Positions 7,825-18,065 of a DNA stretch of 34,579 nucleotides are shown in pieces. How positions within the stretch are numbered: position 1 is the first letter of the stretch; each line of letters opens with the position of its first letter. The stretch comes from Treponema sp. (lineage in GTDB: Bacteria; Spirochaetota; Spirochaetia; Treponematales; Breznakiellaceae): assembly GCA_031286205.1 (NCBI GenBank), contig JAITUR010000073.1, forward strand, positions 1 through 34,579, given 5' to 3'. A model generated the notes under the pieces. That model was given only the letters and a program-made list of their open reading frames with translations. It was not told the origin of the DNA and ran no database searches. The position numbers were made by a program, and so were the translations under genes.

Positions 7825-10376
7825 TAATCAAATAAATCGGGTTGATTCTCTCCGGTGTTTTTTACAGTTTTTTTTACTTTATTCGTATTGCGAGGTTCGT
7901 CACTCTCACTTTTCTGAATAATTTTCTCGCTATGAAAGGTTGTAGTCAGATCTTTATCCCTCTCTTTTAAGCGCGCCATAATTTCCGAAGCTCTTTTTAA
8001 AATTGTATCGGGAATTCCTGCAAGTTTTGCAACATGGATTCCGTAAGATTCGGCTGCCGGTCCTTCTTTAATTTTTCTTAAAAATATAATTTTTTCGCCT
8101 TTATCCAGAACTTCCATAGAACGGTTTGCAAGACGGCTATGGTTTAAAAGCGAAAGCTCGTGGAAGTGCGTTGCAAAAAGAGTGCGGCATCCAAGACGAT
8201 TTAATAATTCTTCGCTTACTGCCCACGCAATAGATAAGCCGTCATTTGTTGCTGTTCCCCTGCCCACTTCGTCCATAATTACCAGACTTTTTTCTGTTGC
8301 TGAATTTAAAATAAAAGCGGTCTCGTTCATTTCTACAAGGAATGTGGATTCCCCGCGGGCAAGATTGTCGGAAGCGCCTACACGGCAATAAATACGATCG
8401 CATATACCTATTACCGCTTTACCGGCAGGAACAAAACTGCCTGCCTGAGCCATAATTGTAATAAGCGCAGCAGATCGTAAATAAGTGGACTTACCCGCCA
8501 TATTTGGACCTGTTATCATGGCAAAAGATACATTTTCCGTGTCCAGCAATATATTGTTTGGAATATATTCGCCGCGGTTTAGGTGGGCTTCTACAACAGG
8601 ATGTCTTCCATCGTAAATTTCCAGTTTCCCGCTGTTTTCTAAAACAGGCCGCTGCCAATTTCGAATAGAAGCTGCCTGCGCCATGCTTTGAGCAACATCA
8701 ATTTTAGAAAGCAGACGGGCGGCAGACGCAAGATGGTTAAGCTCTTTTTTTGCGGTTTCCCTTATTTGCATAAAAATATCTTTTTCCAGATCCACTACCC
8801 TTGCAGACGCATTGTTTATTTCTGTTTCCAGAGCCGCAAGCCGGTCTGTAGAAAATCTTTCCGCGCCTAAAACTCCCTGTCTTCGTATAAAATGCTGCGG
8901 TACTCTTGTTAATTGTGTTGTTGTAACTTCAAAGTAGTAGCCAATCATCCGGTTATATTTAATTTTTAAATTGGAAATTCCCGTAATCTGCCGTTCTTCT
9001 TCCAGATAATCTTCCAGTATTTTTCTTGCATTATTCTGAAGATCTTTTAATTTATCTAGTTCATCGTTATAGCCCGGCTTAATTAAATTGCCCTCGCTTA
9101 GAAGAATAGACGGCTCTTCTATTATGGATACTTCCAGTAATTCCTGAATTTTTTTTGTGTTTTCCTGTCCGGAATTTGATATTTCAGATAACGGAATAAT
9201 TGTTATTTCTTTGTTTATTTCGTGATAATTAGACAAAGCTTTTTTAATTGCCAGCATATCCCTGCCATGCGCTTTATCCATTGCAAGCCTGGAGCAAAGG
9301 CGTTCTAAATCCGGGGTATTACCCAATTTTTCCCGCAAAAAAGTTAATGTGTTCCGTTCGTTAAAAAAACTTTCTACCAAATCTAAACGGTTATTGATTT
9401 TTTTAATATCTCTAAGTGGATGTAAAATATATCTTTTTAAGAGTCTTCTGCCCATTGCGGTTTTTGTTTCGTCCAAAACTTCCAAAAGAGAAAATTTTAC
9501 TTCTCCATCTCTTTGATTCTTTAAAAGCTCCAGATTACGCTGACTAGATTCGTCTATTCCCAAATATTCGCTGTCTTTATAAACATTAATTTTTCGTATA
9601 TGCGGAAGCAGGCTTTTGGAAGTAGTATCCAAATATTCCAGTAAAATACCGGCGGATATTATTTCTATACTATCCTCCTGTAACCCAAAACCTTTAAGGT
9701 TTGCAACACCAAACTGCTTTTCCAGTCTTTCTTTTGCCTTAAACGAATCGAAAAGCCAGTCCGACCATTTGTTTATTACAATACCGCCTCTGTCATTAAT
9801 TGCAGTATTTATGGATTCGTCTTCCAGTACGGATTCCGGAACAAGTATTTCTTTTATGGATAATCTTTCCAATTCCTGCTTAAGCATTTCTGTAGCTTGT
9901 ATTGGAAAACTTGTAGAATAAAAATCTCCTGCAGAAATATCTATATAAGAAAAAGAAATCTTTTTATTGTTTTCTGTATTATCAATATACATACACGCAA
10001 GATAATTACTTGTACTGTTATCCAGGTAATCTTCGTCTACTGTTGTGCCGGGTGTAATTATTTCTACTACATCTCTTTCTACAATTTTATTTTTACCGGG
10101 AGCGGATAATTGTTCGCATATAGCGATTTTTTTTCCGTGTTTTAACAGGCGGGATATATATGTCCTTGCGGAATGATGCGGAACGCCGCACATTGGAAGG
10201 CCATTTCTTGCTGTAAGCGTTAAATTAAGAAGCGAAGATACTTCTATGGCATCTTCGGCGAACATTTCATAAAAGTCGCCCAAACGGAAAAAGAGTATAT
10301 TATTTTTATGATCCTTTTTTATGCGCCTGTACTGTTCAATCATTGGACTTGCGGCAATGTTTTTGGGCGCATCCAT
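7824..10376 (-). CDS. mutS: DNA mismatch repair protein MutS
   Basis: An 850-residue ATPase that recognises mismatches and small loops and recruits MutL. The mismatch-reading motif FYEMF (Phe35, Glu37) is intact. Connector, lever and clamp regions span about 120-560. The ATPase has Walker A GPNMAGKST (623-631) and Walker B DEVGRGTATNDG (702-713). The protein ends in DLFD, like the C-terminal tails of other MutS1 proteins. Length and motif order are those of MutS1, not MutS2 (no Smr domain). GAGGT lies about 9 bases before the ATG. The stop overlaps comF by one base and skp ends 7 bases upstream, so it is part of the envelope operon. Confidence 0.98.
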   Translation of the reverse strand: MDAPKNIAASPMIEQYRRIKKDHKNNILFFRLGDFYEMFAEDAIEVSSLLNLTLTARNGLPMCGVPHHSARTYISRLLKHGKKIAICEQLSAPGKNKIVERDVVEIITPGTTVDEDYLDNSTSNYLACMYIDNTENNKKISFSYIDISAGDFYSTSFPIQATEMLKQELERLSIKEILVPESVLEDESINTAINDRGGIVINKWSDWLFDSFKAKERLEKQFGVANLKGFGLQEDSIEIISAGILLEYLDTTSKSLLPHIRKINVYKDSEYLGIDESSQRNLELLKNQRDGEVKFSLLEVLDETKTAMGRRLLKRYILHPLRDIKKINNRLDLVESFFNERNTLTFLREKLGNTPDLERLCSRLAMDKAHGRDMLAIKKALSNYHEINKEITIIPLSEISNSGQENTKKIQELLEVSIIEEPSILLSEGNLIKPGYNDELDKLKDLQNNARKILEDYLEEERQITGISNLKIKYNRMIGYYFEVTTTQLTRVPQHFIRRQGVLGAERFSTDRLAALETEINNASARVVDLEKDIFMQIRETAKKELNHLASAARLLSKIDVAQSMAQAASIRNWQRPVLENSGKLEIYDGRHPVVEAHLNRGEYIPNNILLDTENVSFAMITGPNMAGKSTYLRSAALITIMAQAGSFVPAGKAVIGICDRIYCRVGASDNLARGESTFLVEMNETAFILNSATEKSLVIMDEVGRGTATNDGLSIAWAVSEELLNRLGCRTLFATHFHELSLLNHSRLANRSMEVLDKGEKIIFLRKIKEGPAAESYGIHVAKLAGIPDTILKRASEIMARLKERDKDLTTTFHSEKIIQKSESDEPRNTNKVKKTVKNTGENQPDLFD

Positions 10377-10383
10377 TTTTTAT

Positions 10384-10914
10384 TTACCTCGAGGATTTAG
10401 CCCGTAAACTTTGAATAAGTTTGTCTGTTATATCAATTGTAGGATTATACCAAACTATACTGTTGTTTGCCTTAATATCCATAACTATGCTAAAACCTTC
10501 GCTTTCTGCAATAAACCGGATTTCATCGTTAACCTGGGTTAAAAAAGAGCCGGATACCATAAGATTTCTTCTTTGATTTTCCAGAATAGCGGTTTGTGCC
10601 TGGAAATATTCCCTTAAAGATTCTGTTTGATTATTAATTTGAACTTCCAGCCTATTAACCTGGCTAGTATTGTTGCTTTCTCTGGCTTCTTCCAGGCGCA
10701 CCTTTAATTCGTTAATGCTGTTTTGCCGCCTGTTAACCTCGGTCTGAACCCTATTGCTTCGATCTTCGAATTCCCTTACAGCGCGGGATTCCCTAAAAAA
10801 TTCCTGATAAACCCGTGGAAGATCGACAACACATACTCTTGTAAGGTGCTGGCCATGTACTGCCGTTATAAGCAATACGCTTAAAAATAATAAAATAAAT
10901 GTCCTCTTTAACAT
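10384..10914 (-). CDS. skp: Periplasmic chaperone Skp/OmpH
   Basis: A 176-residue periplasmic protein with a signal peptide (1-21, ending VHG). A short beta segment (VCVVDLPRVYQE) is followed by a long charged coiled coil (about 45-120) and a C-terminal beta part (FSIVMDIK). This is the Skp tentacle-and-body plan. Skp holds unfolded outer-membrane proteins on the way to the Bam complex. It sits 9 bases after bamA and 7 before mutS, which supports the assignment. AGGAG lies just before the ATG. Confidence 0.93.
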   Translation of the reverse strand: MLKRTFILLFLSVLLITAVHGQHLTRVCVVDLPRVYQEFFRESRAVREFEDRSNRVQTEVNRRQNSINELKVRLEEARESNNTSQVNRLEVQINNQTESLREYFQAQTAILENQRRNLMVSGSFLTQVNDEIRFIAESEGFSIVMDIKANNSIVWYNPTIDITDKLIQSLRAKSSR

Positions 10915-10923
10915 AAACCACTC

Positions 10924-13488
10924 CTAATATGACATTGCAAATGAAATTACCAAATCCATACCCATCCATGCTTCCGACGGATTATTCCAGTCGCCTCCAA
11001 ATAAAGCACCATGCTGCCATTCAAACTTATTATCTACAAACTTAAATCTTTTTGCAAGGCTTAAACGAATTGGAAATTGAGGTATTGTAAAGCGCAAACC
11101 GCCGCCGTAACTGAATCTTAAATTATTTAAGGTAAAGTTGGAATTTCCTTCGTCATCATTTCCAAAATAATAACCTTCCTTTCTTTCTACACCCGCCATA
11201 TCAAAGAAAAGATCAAATGCCAAAATACCGCGTACAACCGGGAAACGAAGTTCTACCCAGCTGTCCAACAATAAAAGACCTTTTTTACGATATTCATCAT
11301 TTCCCCAGCCTCTTCCGGTAAACATACCGTCAATAGCAAGTTTACTGGCATCTTCTATTGGGATTTGTGTTGTATCAGTGCCCCGCCAGGGCTGAGGCAG
11401 TATAAACGATAATCCCGCATGAAAAGCCACAACACACTTAAAGCTCCAGCTATCAGTCCATTTTACAGGGAAATCGAATAATGTATGAAAGATCTGAAAC
11501 TTGGAATCTGTACGGACATAATGTTCTACTTCTTCGTTAAAGAATCCGTTTAAGCTTGCCCTTTGATTAAAATAATAACCACGGGAAGGATCGTAAAAAA
11601 TATCTCTCTGATCAAGCGAGAAAGCAAGCCAGAATATGTTCCTTGGGGTCCAATTATCTTTTCTTGCTCTTAATGTAGGATCAAAAGGTCTTAAAATATC
11701 ATCATACGAATTATATATCCAGCCAATTCTAAGACCGCCATTTACCCCGATATTTCCCAAAGGCGGAACTCGCCATCTATAACCTGTAGACAGCCCGACA
11801 GATATATACCATTGATCATAGTTCATTAAATATTCTCTGGCGGGATTACCATAAGCCCTGAATTCCTCCCAGCTGGAAAAACCATCAGGGAATGCATACG
11901 GCTCATTTACTTCTCCCGTCCATCTGTAATTATTATCTGTAGTAGCAAGTCTTTTTTTATAACTTGCAGATAAATCCGCACCTAACGAAAGCGGAAGACC
12001 AAAAACCCATCTATGAAGATAATTAACTGATAAATCAAAAGAATCGACAACCGTGGAATTTAAAGAAATTCCCAATTCATTTCCGCTTCCCGCGATATTT
12101 TTGTCCGTCCATTCAAACATACCCGATATTGGAAAGGTTTCCGGATCCGCGGAACCGGAAAAAGTTATACCAAGCTGAATTGTTGTTGTCATCTGCTCTT
12201 CTACGGTAAAAACTAAATCCATAAGGTTTTCAGAGCTTCCCTGTAAAGTATCGGGAATTATCATGGAAAAATACTGCAGATTATAAAGGTTTCTCATGGC
12301 ATCCATTACTTTTTCTTTGGAAAAAACATCGCCGGGTTCCAGCGGAATTTCCCTTAAAATAACTTCTGTTTTAGTTTTTTCGTTGCCAACAATAACTAAA
12401 TGTTCTATATATGCCCTGCTTCTTTCTGTAATATAAAATGTGTATGACAATGTATTTGTCTGCAAATTTTTATCCGCGACTCTGTTCATCGAGTTAAAAA
12501 TGTATCCATTTTCAAAATAAAGATCCGCAACACGCTGTAAATCCATTTCTATTTTTGTCGTGTTTACGACATCGCCTACTTTAGATGTTACAAGCTTGTC
12601 CAGCCGTTCGGTAGAAAATATTTCGTTTCCCTCGAAAGTTATGCCGCCAAAACGGAATTCCTCTCCTTCTTCTATTAAGAAAGTAAGTATTAGATTTGTG
12701 CCCTTATCGTCGGAACCGTAAGTTCGCGTAACATCTCTTACTGCCGCGTCTATATAACCGCGATCATGGTAATATTTTGTAATTGCCGCCCTGTCAGCGA
12801 TAAGTTTTGTCTCCTGGAAAGCTCCGTCGTTTACAAGTGTTCTTGCCTTTAAGGAAATTTGGCTTCTTAAAGTGTTGGCTGTAAATCTGGAATTGCCCTG
12901 AAAATCAATTCTTATTATGGAAATTTTCTCGTTTTCTGTAATTCTAAAATTAATGGTAATACCGTCTTGCGCAATATTTTCTTCTATGGTAACAGATGCG
13001 TTAGGATAACCTTTTTCTATGTATTTTTGATTGATTGCTTCGATGTCGGATCGTAATCTTGCCTGATTATAAATATCGCCAATTTTTGTAAAGATCGCTT
13101 CGTTAAGTTCATGGCGGCGTACGCCGGAATTTCCGACAAAATTAATTCGCCTTACAATTGGTCTTTCTACTACGGTAAACCTGATTATAACTTCCGATCC
13201 TTCAGGATTTGCCCTAACCGTATTTGTTTCTATATTTTCGAAATATTCAAGCGCGTACAATTTGCCAAGAATTTCCCAAAAAATTATGTCATTAAATGAC
13301 TGACCCTTGTACGGATTCATAAGGGCTTCCAGCTCTGAAGCTTGTATATTTTTTAAACCCGAAAAAACAATATCTTTTATAGGTTTATTGTAGTACCAAT
13401 CATCTTGGGAAAAACTTAATACCGGTGCCATAAAGAATAATATTAGTGATACAACTGCTACTGTCGACGCAAAACTCTTAACTTTCAT
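10924..13488 (-). CDS. bamA: Outer-membrane assembly factor BamA
   Basis: An 854-residue Omp85 protein that folds beta-barrel proteins into the outer membrane. A signal peptide (1-28) is followed by about five POTRA domains (about 33-430), with typical openings such as VKGLKNI-like IVFSGLKNIQ and ITFEGNEIFS, and then a beta-barrel of about 400 residues ending in an aromatic residue (SFAMSY). The barrel contains the loop segment GRGWGNDEYR, the place of the conserved barrel-lumen motif. Length is close to that recalled for T. pallidum Tp92. GGAG precedes the ATG. It follows tamB by 37 bases. Confidence 0.96.
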   Translation of the reverse strand: MKVKSFASTVAVVSLILFFMAPVLSFSQDDWYYNKPIKDIVFSGLKNIQASELEALMNPYKGQSFNDIIFWEILGKLYALEYFENIETNTVRANPEGSEVIIRFTVVERPIVRRINFVGNSGVRRHELNEAIFTKIGDIYNQARLRSDIEAINQKYIEKGYPNASVTIEENIAQDGITINFRITENEKISIIRIDFQGNSRFTANTLRSQISLKARTLVNDGAFQETKLIADRAAITKYYHDRGYIDAAVRDVTRTYGSDDKGTNLILTFLIEEGEEFRFGGITFEGNEIFSTERLDKLVTSKVGDVVNTTKIEMDLQRVADLYFENGYIFNSMNRVADKNLQTNTLSYTFYITERSRAYIEHLVIVGNEKTKTEVILREIPLEPGDVFSKEKVMDAMRNLYNLQYFSMIIPDTLQGSSENLMDLVFTVEEQMTTTIQLGITFSGSADPETFPISGMFEWTDKNIAGSGNELGISLNSTVVDSFDLSVNYLHRWVFGLPLSLGADLSASYKKRLATTDNNYRWTGEVNEPYAFPDGFSSWEEFRAYGNPAREYLMNYDQWYISVGLSTGYRWRVPPLGNIGVNGGLRIGWIYNSYDDILRPFDPTLRARKDNWTPRNIFWLAFSLDQRDIFYDPSRGYYFNQRASLNGFFNEEVEHYVRTDSKFQIFHTLFDFPVKWTDSWSFKCVVAFHAGLSFILPQPWRGTDTTQIPIEDASKLAIDGMFTGRGWGNDEYRKKGLLLLDSWVELRFPVVRGILAFDLFFDMAGVERKEGYYFGNDDEGNSNFTLNNLRFSYGGGLRFTIPQFPIRLSLAKRFKFVDNKFEWQHGALFGGDWNNPSEAWMGMDLVISFAMSY

Positions 13489-13525
13489 TTAAACTCCATA
13501 AATTGTAAAATAACTAACTGCCAAA

Positions 13526-16500
13526 CTAGAATGACTTACTCCAGCTAAGAGTAATAGAATTGTCTGTTATAAACCAATTTTGCGGGTTAGACGGGAAAAT
13601 ATCCCATCTAATATTTACAAATGGCGTTCTCCATTCAATTCCAATATCGATATTCGGCTCTAAGGCGATACCTCTTAAAATTACACTGTTTTCATCATAC
13701 TTCATAGTTAATGTTCCCTGAATAAACATATCCTGACCTATGTACTTACCTATAGAAACAGTTGTATTATCTAAATAGTTACCCATACGGGCAGCATCAA
13801 CAGGTGATGCCCCTGCCCCTGTCACAGGTTCCGTTCCGGCAGTAAAAAACCCCTGTTCTACAGCTCCTTCGACTATGAAATTTTGAACAATTCTTGTTCT
13901 AAAGCTTAGCAGGTCTAAGTTCAGAAAATCTCTTACCTGCTTTTCAATTTGCCTTAAAATCATACTTTGCCCTAAAAAATCATATCTGGCTATAACCTGT
14001 CCCACAATATCAGTTGTCGAATTCAACAAGAACCGCTGAGCCACTTCCGGATTGTTCGAATCCTGGATATTATAATTCTGCCCTAAAAGAGAATATATTT
14101 CAAGCTGAGTTAAGCTGGGACTTGCCTCAAAACGGGGTTCAAAGCTGAGTAAAGGCTGGTTTTCTACAATAAGCGAGATTATTACAGGGCCTGAATCCAC
14201 CCTGTCGCGAATTTCCGCCCTTGCTGTAATACGCGGGTTAAAATCATTTTCATTTTCTCTTAAAACAAGGGTTCCCTGACGGATATAGAAATTTCTGTCC
14301 AAATAATTAAGTTCCCCGGATCTTATATTAATATCGCTTACAATCGAGAATTGCTGTGCCAGGGTATCCGCTGTTATCGAAATAACAGTTCCCATTTCCG
14401 GGTTAGCCTTGATTAAAGGGGTTGTTTTATCCGGCCAAAAGAATTCGACTGTGGAGCCTGTTGTTATTTTAAAATCGACTATAGAGTGCATTTCCGGCTC
14501 TTCCTGCTCATCACCGGATTGATCGATCATAATATAACCCATTTCCGTATTATTAACAACAATATCGCCTTTAATTTCGATTAAATTATCATCTCCAATC
14601 TGAGTAACAAGGCTGAGAGTTCCCGAAGCATCCCCCTCCGCGATAACTCCCACTATATCAATGGCATACGGAATCGGCGTTTCTGCGGGTATATTTATAT
14701 CAATACCGATATTTCTAGGTGCCCAGAATTCAAAGCGGAACCAGCCGCTTGCAGTCCCGCCCCCCAGCCCGCAAACTGTAAAAACCGGACCAAAAGTCAT
14801 TTCGTAGCCTTCTGCAGTAATATTAAATGGAACCGGGCGTATATCATTTGCTACATAACTGGGAACCTGCATATTAAAACTGGTTCCTCTGGCAACCCCA
14901 AAAAATTCAGGGTTTAACACGGGACCCCTTATATCGACTTTCCCAATAATATAACCGCCGCTAAAACCAATTTCATTTTCTGCGGCTGTAACCGATGTCC
15001 ATAATGATTTCATATCAATAAAGAAATAACTGCAATGGGCATCCAGCATTAAATCTTTGCTAAGCGTTCCCGCAATAGAGCCTCTGATTGGCAGGGGGGC
15101 AGAAAGTCCAAGATAAAAGTTTCCTAAATTATCCATTTCCAGCCTTAACATTTCGTCTATTCCGCCGGAAACAGAAAGCGCTCCGTTATTGCCCGAAAAA
15201 ACAAACTCCGTATCTTTATATAAAATATCTCCGTAATGAAAATTATCAAAAACAAGCTGGCCGTCAAATAAATTTAAAGCATTTGTAATATTGATCCAGG
15301 AATCCGTCTTTTTAAAGTCGGCATTAAATTTTGCCTGAATATCAATAATTTTATCCAGTACAAAACCGTTAATGTTTGCCTGAAATTCCGCAAAACTTTC
15401 TGTTCTGTTTATTTGAATAATTGGAATTACGGCATTAATTTCTTGATAATCTATTTTTAAATTATGTACGGCAAGCTCATTATTTGTAAAATAGATTCCG
15501 CCCGAAGCCTGAATATCGCCTTTATTTAAGTTTGTATAAAACGACGAAATATTTATATCCGCATTAAACGAATCGATAGAATCCCATGTAATGTCCGCTT
15601 CTGCGCTGGCAAGCATTGTATTTCTACCCTTAAATAATCTGTTAATATGCATATTCGAAATTTCTGTATTTAACCTGAAAGTTTTATTTTTTAACATTCC
15701 GTCAAAGAAATAAGATTCGCCTTTATCCATGCCGTCCGTCATATTAATATAAAACTGAAGATAAGAAAAATCCGGATCCCAGGAAAAATCCGCATTGCCA
15801 AAAAGAAGCCCCAAACTGTCATTAAATAAAATTTCCCTAAAACTCGCGCCATCCTGATCCGCAGAACCTGTTATCCTAAAGTTGACATCTCCTTCCCTGG
15901 AATTAATATCGGATATTTCAAAAAAAGCTACATCCACAGACCAAAATTCATAATTGTTGAATCTTAAAGTTGTATAAAAGTTTAAATATAAAAGCGATGA
16001 ATCTACGGGTATAGGATAATTTATTCCTTCGACATACCCCGAAAGGGCTCCGGTATTGGAAACATTCCCGTAAACATGAAGCCCGTTTGGATCGCGTATA
16101 ATTAATGTTGTTCTATCCAGCAATTGTCCGTCGACATTCCACGATGTATCCTGATAACTTGCGTTTACGGTAAATCTTATATCCATCGAATTGTAAAACA
16201 TGGAACTTGCCGAAATTAAAAGCTCGTCATTATCCAAATAAAAAACACCATGACTAAGATTAAATTGCCTGTCTGTTCCGGATAACGACAATTTTCCCAG
16301 TACAGTATCGTTTTTAATAATTATATTTGGGGCATTATAAATCATATTTTTAAAATTAGAGGAAAAATAAATTTCCGTATCTAATTTATTATTGTTTAAT
16401 TGATTAAGAACAAAGTCTGGAAGCGATATAAAATTTACAAATGGGCGAAACATTCCGGTAAGGGTAAAAAACGAAAATGAGTCTAAGTTTAGCATGGCAT

Positions 16501-18007
16501 CCAGCTGTCCCGGTTTACGGTTAATAACGGCATCGACATAAGCAAAACTATTATCTTTGGATGCAACTTGTCCTAAAATTACAATATCTTTTTCCGCCGA
16601 ATATAAATTAACCGAAAGTTCGTCCATAACAATACTGCCCATTAAAAAATCATTTGCAGATATGCGGATATTGTCATCGTTGCTTGTAATTTCCAAATTT
16701 GCGTTAATGCTGTCTTTGCCTGTAAAACTGAAATTATTAAAATTAATATTACCCTGCGGCTTTACAGGATTAAGCTGCATATTTCCGGATGCGTTTATAT
16801 TGCCCTGAAAGAATCCGGCTTTTACGGTAGCTTCCGAAGCATTAATGTAAAATTCATTTAAAAAAAGATTATCGCTGCCGCCGTATGCACGGACAGAAAA
16901 ACCGTCATTGTCATCTCCGCCTTTATAATCAACGGAATAATTTAACACGCCGTTTTCGTCTCTTGAAAATTTAAAATTACCCGACACAGCAATATCCAAA
17001 AGATGGCTTGCATTAGATAAATAATCATAAAAATTTATGCTTGATCCTATAACATAATCACTCATGTTAAGATATGCTTTTACAGTACCTGTCTCTAAAT
17101 TATGCTGAAAAGAATAATCGATATCCTGTTCGCCAAGTATTTGCTCTATCGATAACGTTCTATCTTTATATTTTAATAAAATGTTAACGGGCTTTAAGGA
17201 AAAAATATTTACAAGATTGGTTTGCTGCAAAGATACATTCCTGAAAAATACAATAGGGCTTCTTGTATTTCTTTGTTCGGAACAAACAATAGACGAAAGA
17301 ACTATGTCCGCGTTTGCCGTATTTAAATTTGATGCACTTATGCTTTTAATATCGACATTGGTATTAAAAATAATGGATCTGTCGCTAAAGCCGGAGTATC
17401 TTATTTCCGCATCAAAAGAGGAATCGAAAAGAATATCTTCGCGGTCTCCTTTAATGTCGATATTCATGCCGTCGATTTTATAAACAAAGCTGCCGTCAAC
17501 CAAAAGCAAAGAACAGTTTCGCATAACATAGTTAACACTTTTGGGCAAATACTCCGCAATTTGCTGAACTATAATTTTATCGCTTGACTGTTTTTCGTTC
17601 TGATTAAGATTAAATCCTGTAAAAATATCCATATCTCTTTGAAGATCCATTCTTAAAATGGGGCGATCTATATTTATTGTGTGAATGGCGGATTTGTTTC
17701 CTGTAATTAATTTTGGCAGCGAAAAGCGAATACTTGCACGCGATACGGTAAAAAAGGATCTACCCTCTTTATAAAATCTTAAATTTCTAATTTCGAAAGA
17801 GCCAAAAAACGCGGGACGGATGGAAGAGTATCTAATTTCCAATCCTGCGGCATCTTCCATGTTTTTTATAATATCATTGCGGATATTGCTCATTGCGCTG
17901 CCCAAGGCATACTGAATGGGCTGCAGTAAAATGGCGGAAATGCCTATTAAACCGCAAAAAACGAGAATTTTTAAGTAAATTGAGCGGGGCGATGCTTTAA
18001 ATGACAT
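13526..18007 (-). CDS. tamB: TamB-like inner-membrane/periplasmic lipid transfer protein
   Basis: A 1,493-residue AsmA/TamB-superfamily protein. One N-terminal membrane helix (about 12-34) anchors a long periplasmic stretch of beta strands with alternating hydrophobic residues, as expected for the hydrophobic groove that bridges the two membranes and moves phospholipid. The C-terminal 350 residues form the TamB (formerly DUF490) domain, with SLLGQN and a final aromatic residue (SWSKSF). It is the first gene of the operon with bamA and skp, matching its functional link with Omp85 proteins. AGAAGG abuts the ATG directly, too close to act as a Shine-Dalgarno site. A -10 box 9 bases upstream suggests a leader of about three bases. 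Confidence 0.93.
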   Translation of the reverse strand: MSFKASPRSIYLKILVFCGLIGISAILLQPIQYALGSAMSNIRNDIIKNMEDAAGLEIRYSSIRPAFFGSFEIRNLRFYKEGRSFFTVSRASIRFSLPKLITGNKSAIHTINIDRPILRMDLQRDMDIFTGFNLNQNEKQSSDKIIVQQIAEYLPKSVNYVMRNCSLLLVDGSFVYKIDGMNIDIKGDREDILFDSSFDAEIRYSGFSDRSIIFNTNVDIKSISASNLNTANADIVLSSIVCSEQRNTRSPIVFFRNVSLQQTNLVNIFSLKPVNILLKYKDRTLSIEQILGEQDIDYSFQHNLETGTVKAYLNMSDYVIGSSINFYDYLSNASHLLDIAVSGNFKFSRDENGVLNYSVDYKGGDDNDGFSVRAYGGSDNLFLNEFYINASEATVKAGFFQGNINASGNMQLNPVKPQGNINFNNFSFTGKDSINANLEITSNDDNIRISANDFLMGSIVMDELSVNLYSAEKDIVILGQVASKDNSFAYVDAVINRKPGQLDAMLNLDSFSFFTLTGMFRPFVNFISLPDFVLNQLNNNKLDTEIYFSSNFKNMIYNAPNIIIKNDTVLGKLSLSGTDRQFNLSHGVFYLDNDELLISASSMFYNSMDIRFTVNASYQDTSWNVDGQLLDRTTLIIRDPNGLHVYGNVSNTGALSGYVEGINYPIPVDSSLLYLNFYTTLRFNNYEFWSVDVAFFEISDINSREGDVNFRITGSADQDGASFREILFNDSLGLLFGNADFSWDPDFSYLQFYINMTDGMDKGESYFFDGMLKNKTFRLNTEISNMHINRLFKGRNTMLASAEADITWDSIDSFNADINISSFYTNLNKGDIQASGGIYFTNNELAVHNLKIDYQEINAVIPIIQINRTESFAEFQANINGFVLDKIIDIQAKFNADFKKTDSWINITNALNLFDGQLVFDNFHYGDILYKDTEFVFSGNNGALSVSGGIDEMLRLEMDNLGNFYLGLSAPLPIRGSIAGTLSKDLMLDAHCSYFFIDMKSLWTSVTAAENEIGFSGGYIIGKVDIRGPVLNPEFFGVARGTSFNMQVPSYVANDIRPVPFNITAEGYEMTFGPVFTVCGLGGGTASGWFRFEFWAPRNIGIDINIPAETPIPYAIDIVGVIAEGDASGTLSLVTQIGDDNLIEIKGDIVVNNTEMGYIMIDQSGDEQEEPEMHSIVDFKITTGSTVEFFWPDKTTPLIKANPEMGTVISITADTLAQQFSIVSDINIRSGELNYLDRNFYIRQGTLVLRENENDFNPRITARAEIRDRVDSGPVIISLIVENQPLLSFEPRFEASPSLTQLEIYSLLGQNYNIQDSNNPEVAQRFLLNSTTDIVGQVIARYDFLGQSMILRQIEKQVRDFLNLDLLSFRTRIVQNFIVEGAVEQGFFTAGTEPVTGAGASPVDAARMGNYLDNTTVSIGKYIGQDMFIQGTLTMKYDENSVILRGIALEPNIDIGIEWRTPFVNIRWDIFPSNPQNWFITDNSITLSWSKSF

Positions 18008-18009
18008 CC

Positions 18010-18022
18010 TTCTATAATTATA
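18010..18022 (-). promoter_or_regulatory. tamB operon promoter, near-leaderless
   Basis: On the minus strand a perfect TATAAT (18017-18022) with an extended -10 TGT lies 9 bases before the ATG at 18007. Predicted +1 is about 18010, giving a three-base leader. The -35 is poor (TGTCTT at 17-base spacing), so the extended -10 probably compensates. Confidence 0.65.
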
Positions 18023-18030
18023 ACATTTAT

Positions 18031-18059
18031 TTGCCTAAAAAGACACAATATGGTATAAC
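18031..18059 (+). promoter_or_regulatory. tmk promoter, leaderless
   Basis: TTGCCT (18031-18036), a 17-base spacer and TATAAC (18054-18059) with extended -10 TGG. Six bases separate the -10 from the ATG, which puts +1 on the A of the start codon at 18066. It is divergent from the tamB promoter within a 58-base gap. Confidence 0.75.
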
Positions 18060-18065
18060 TAATCG

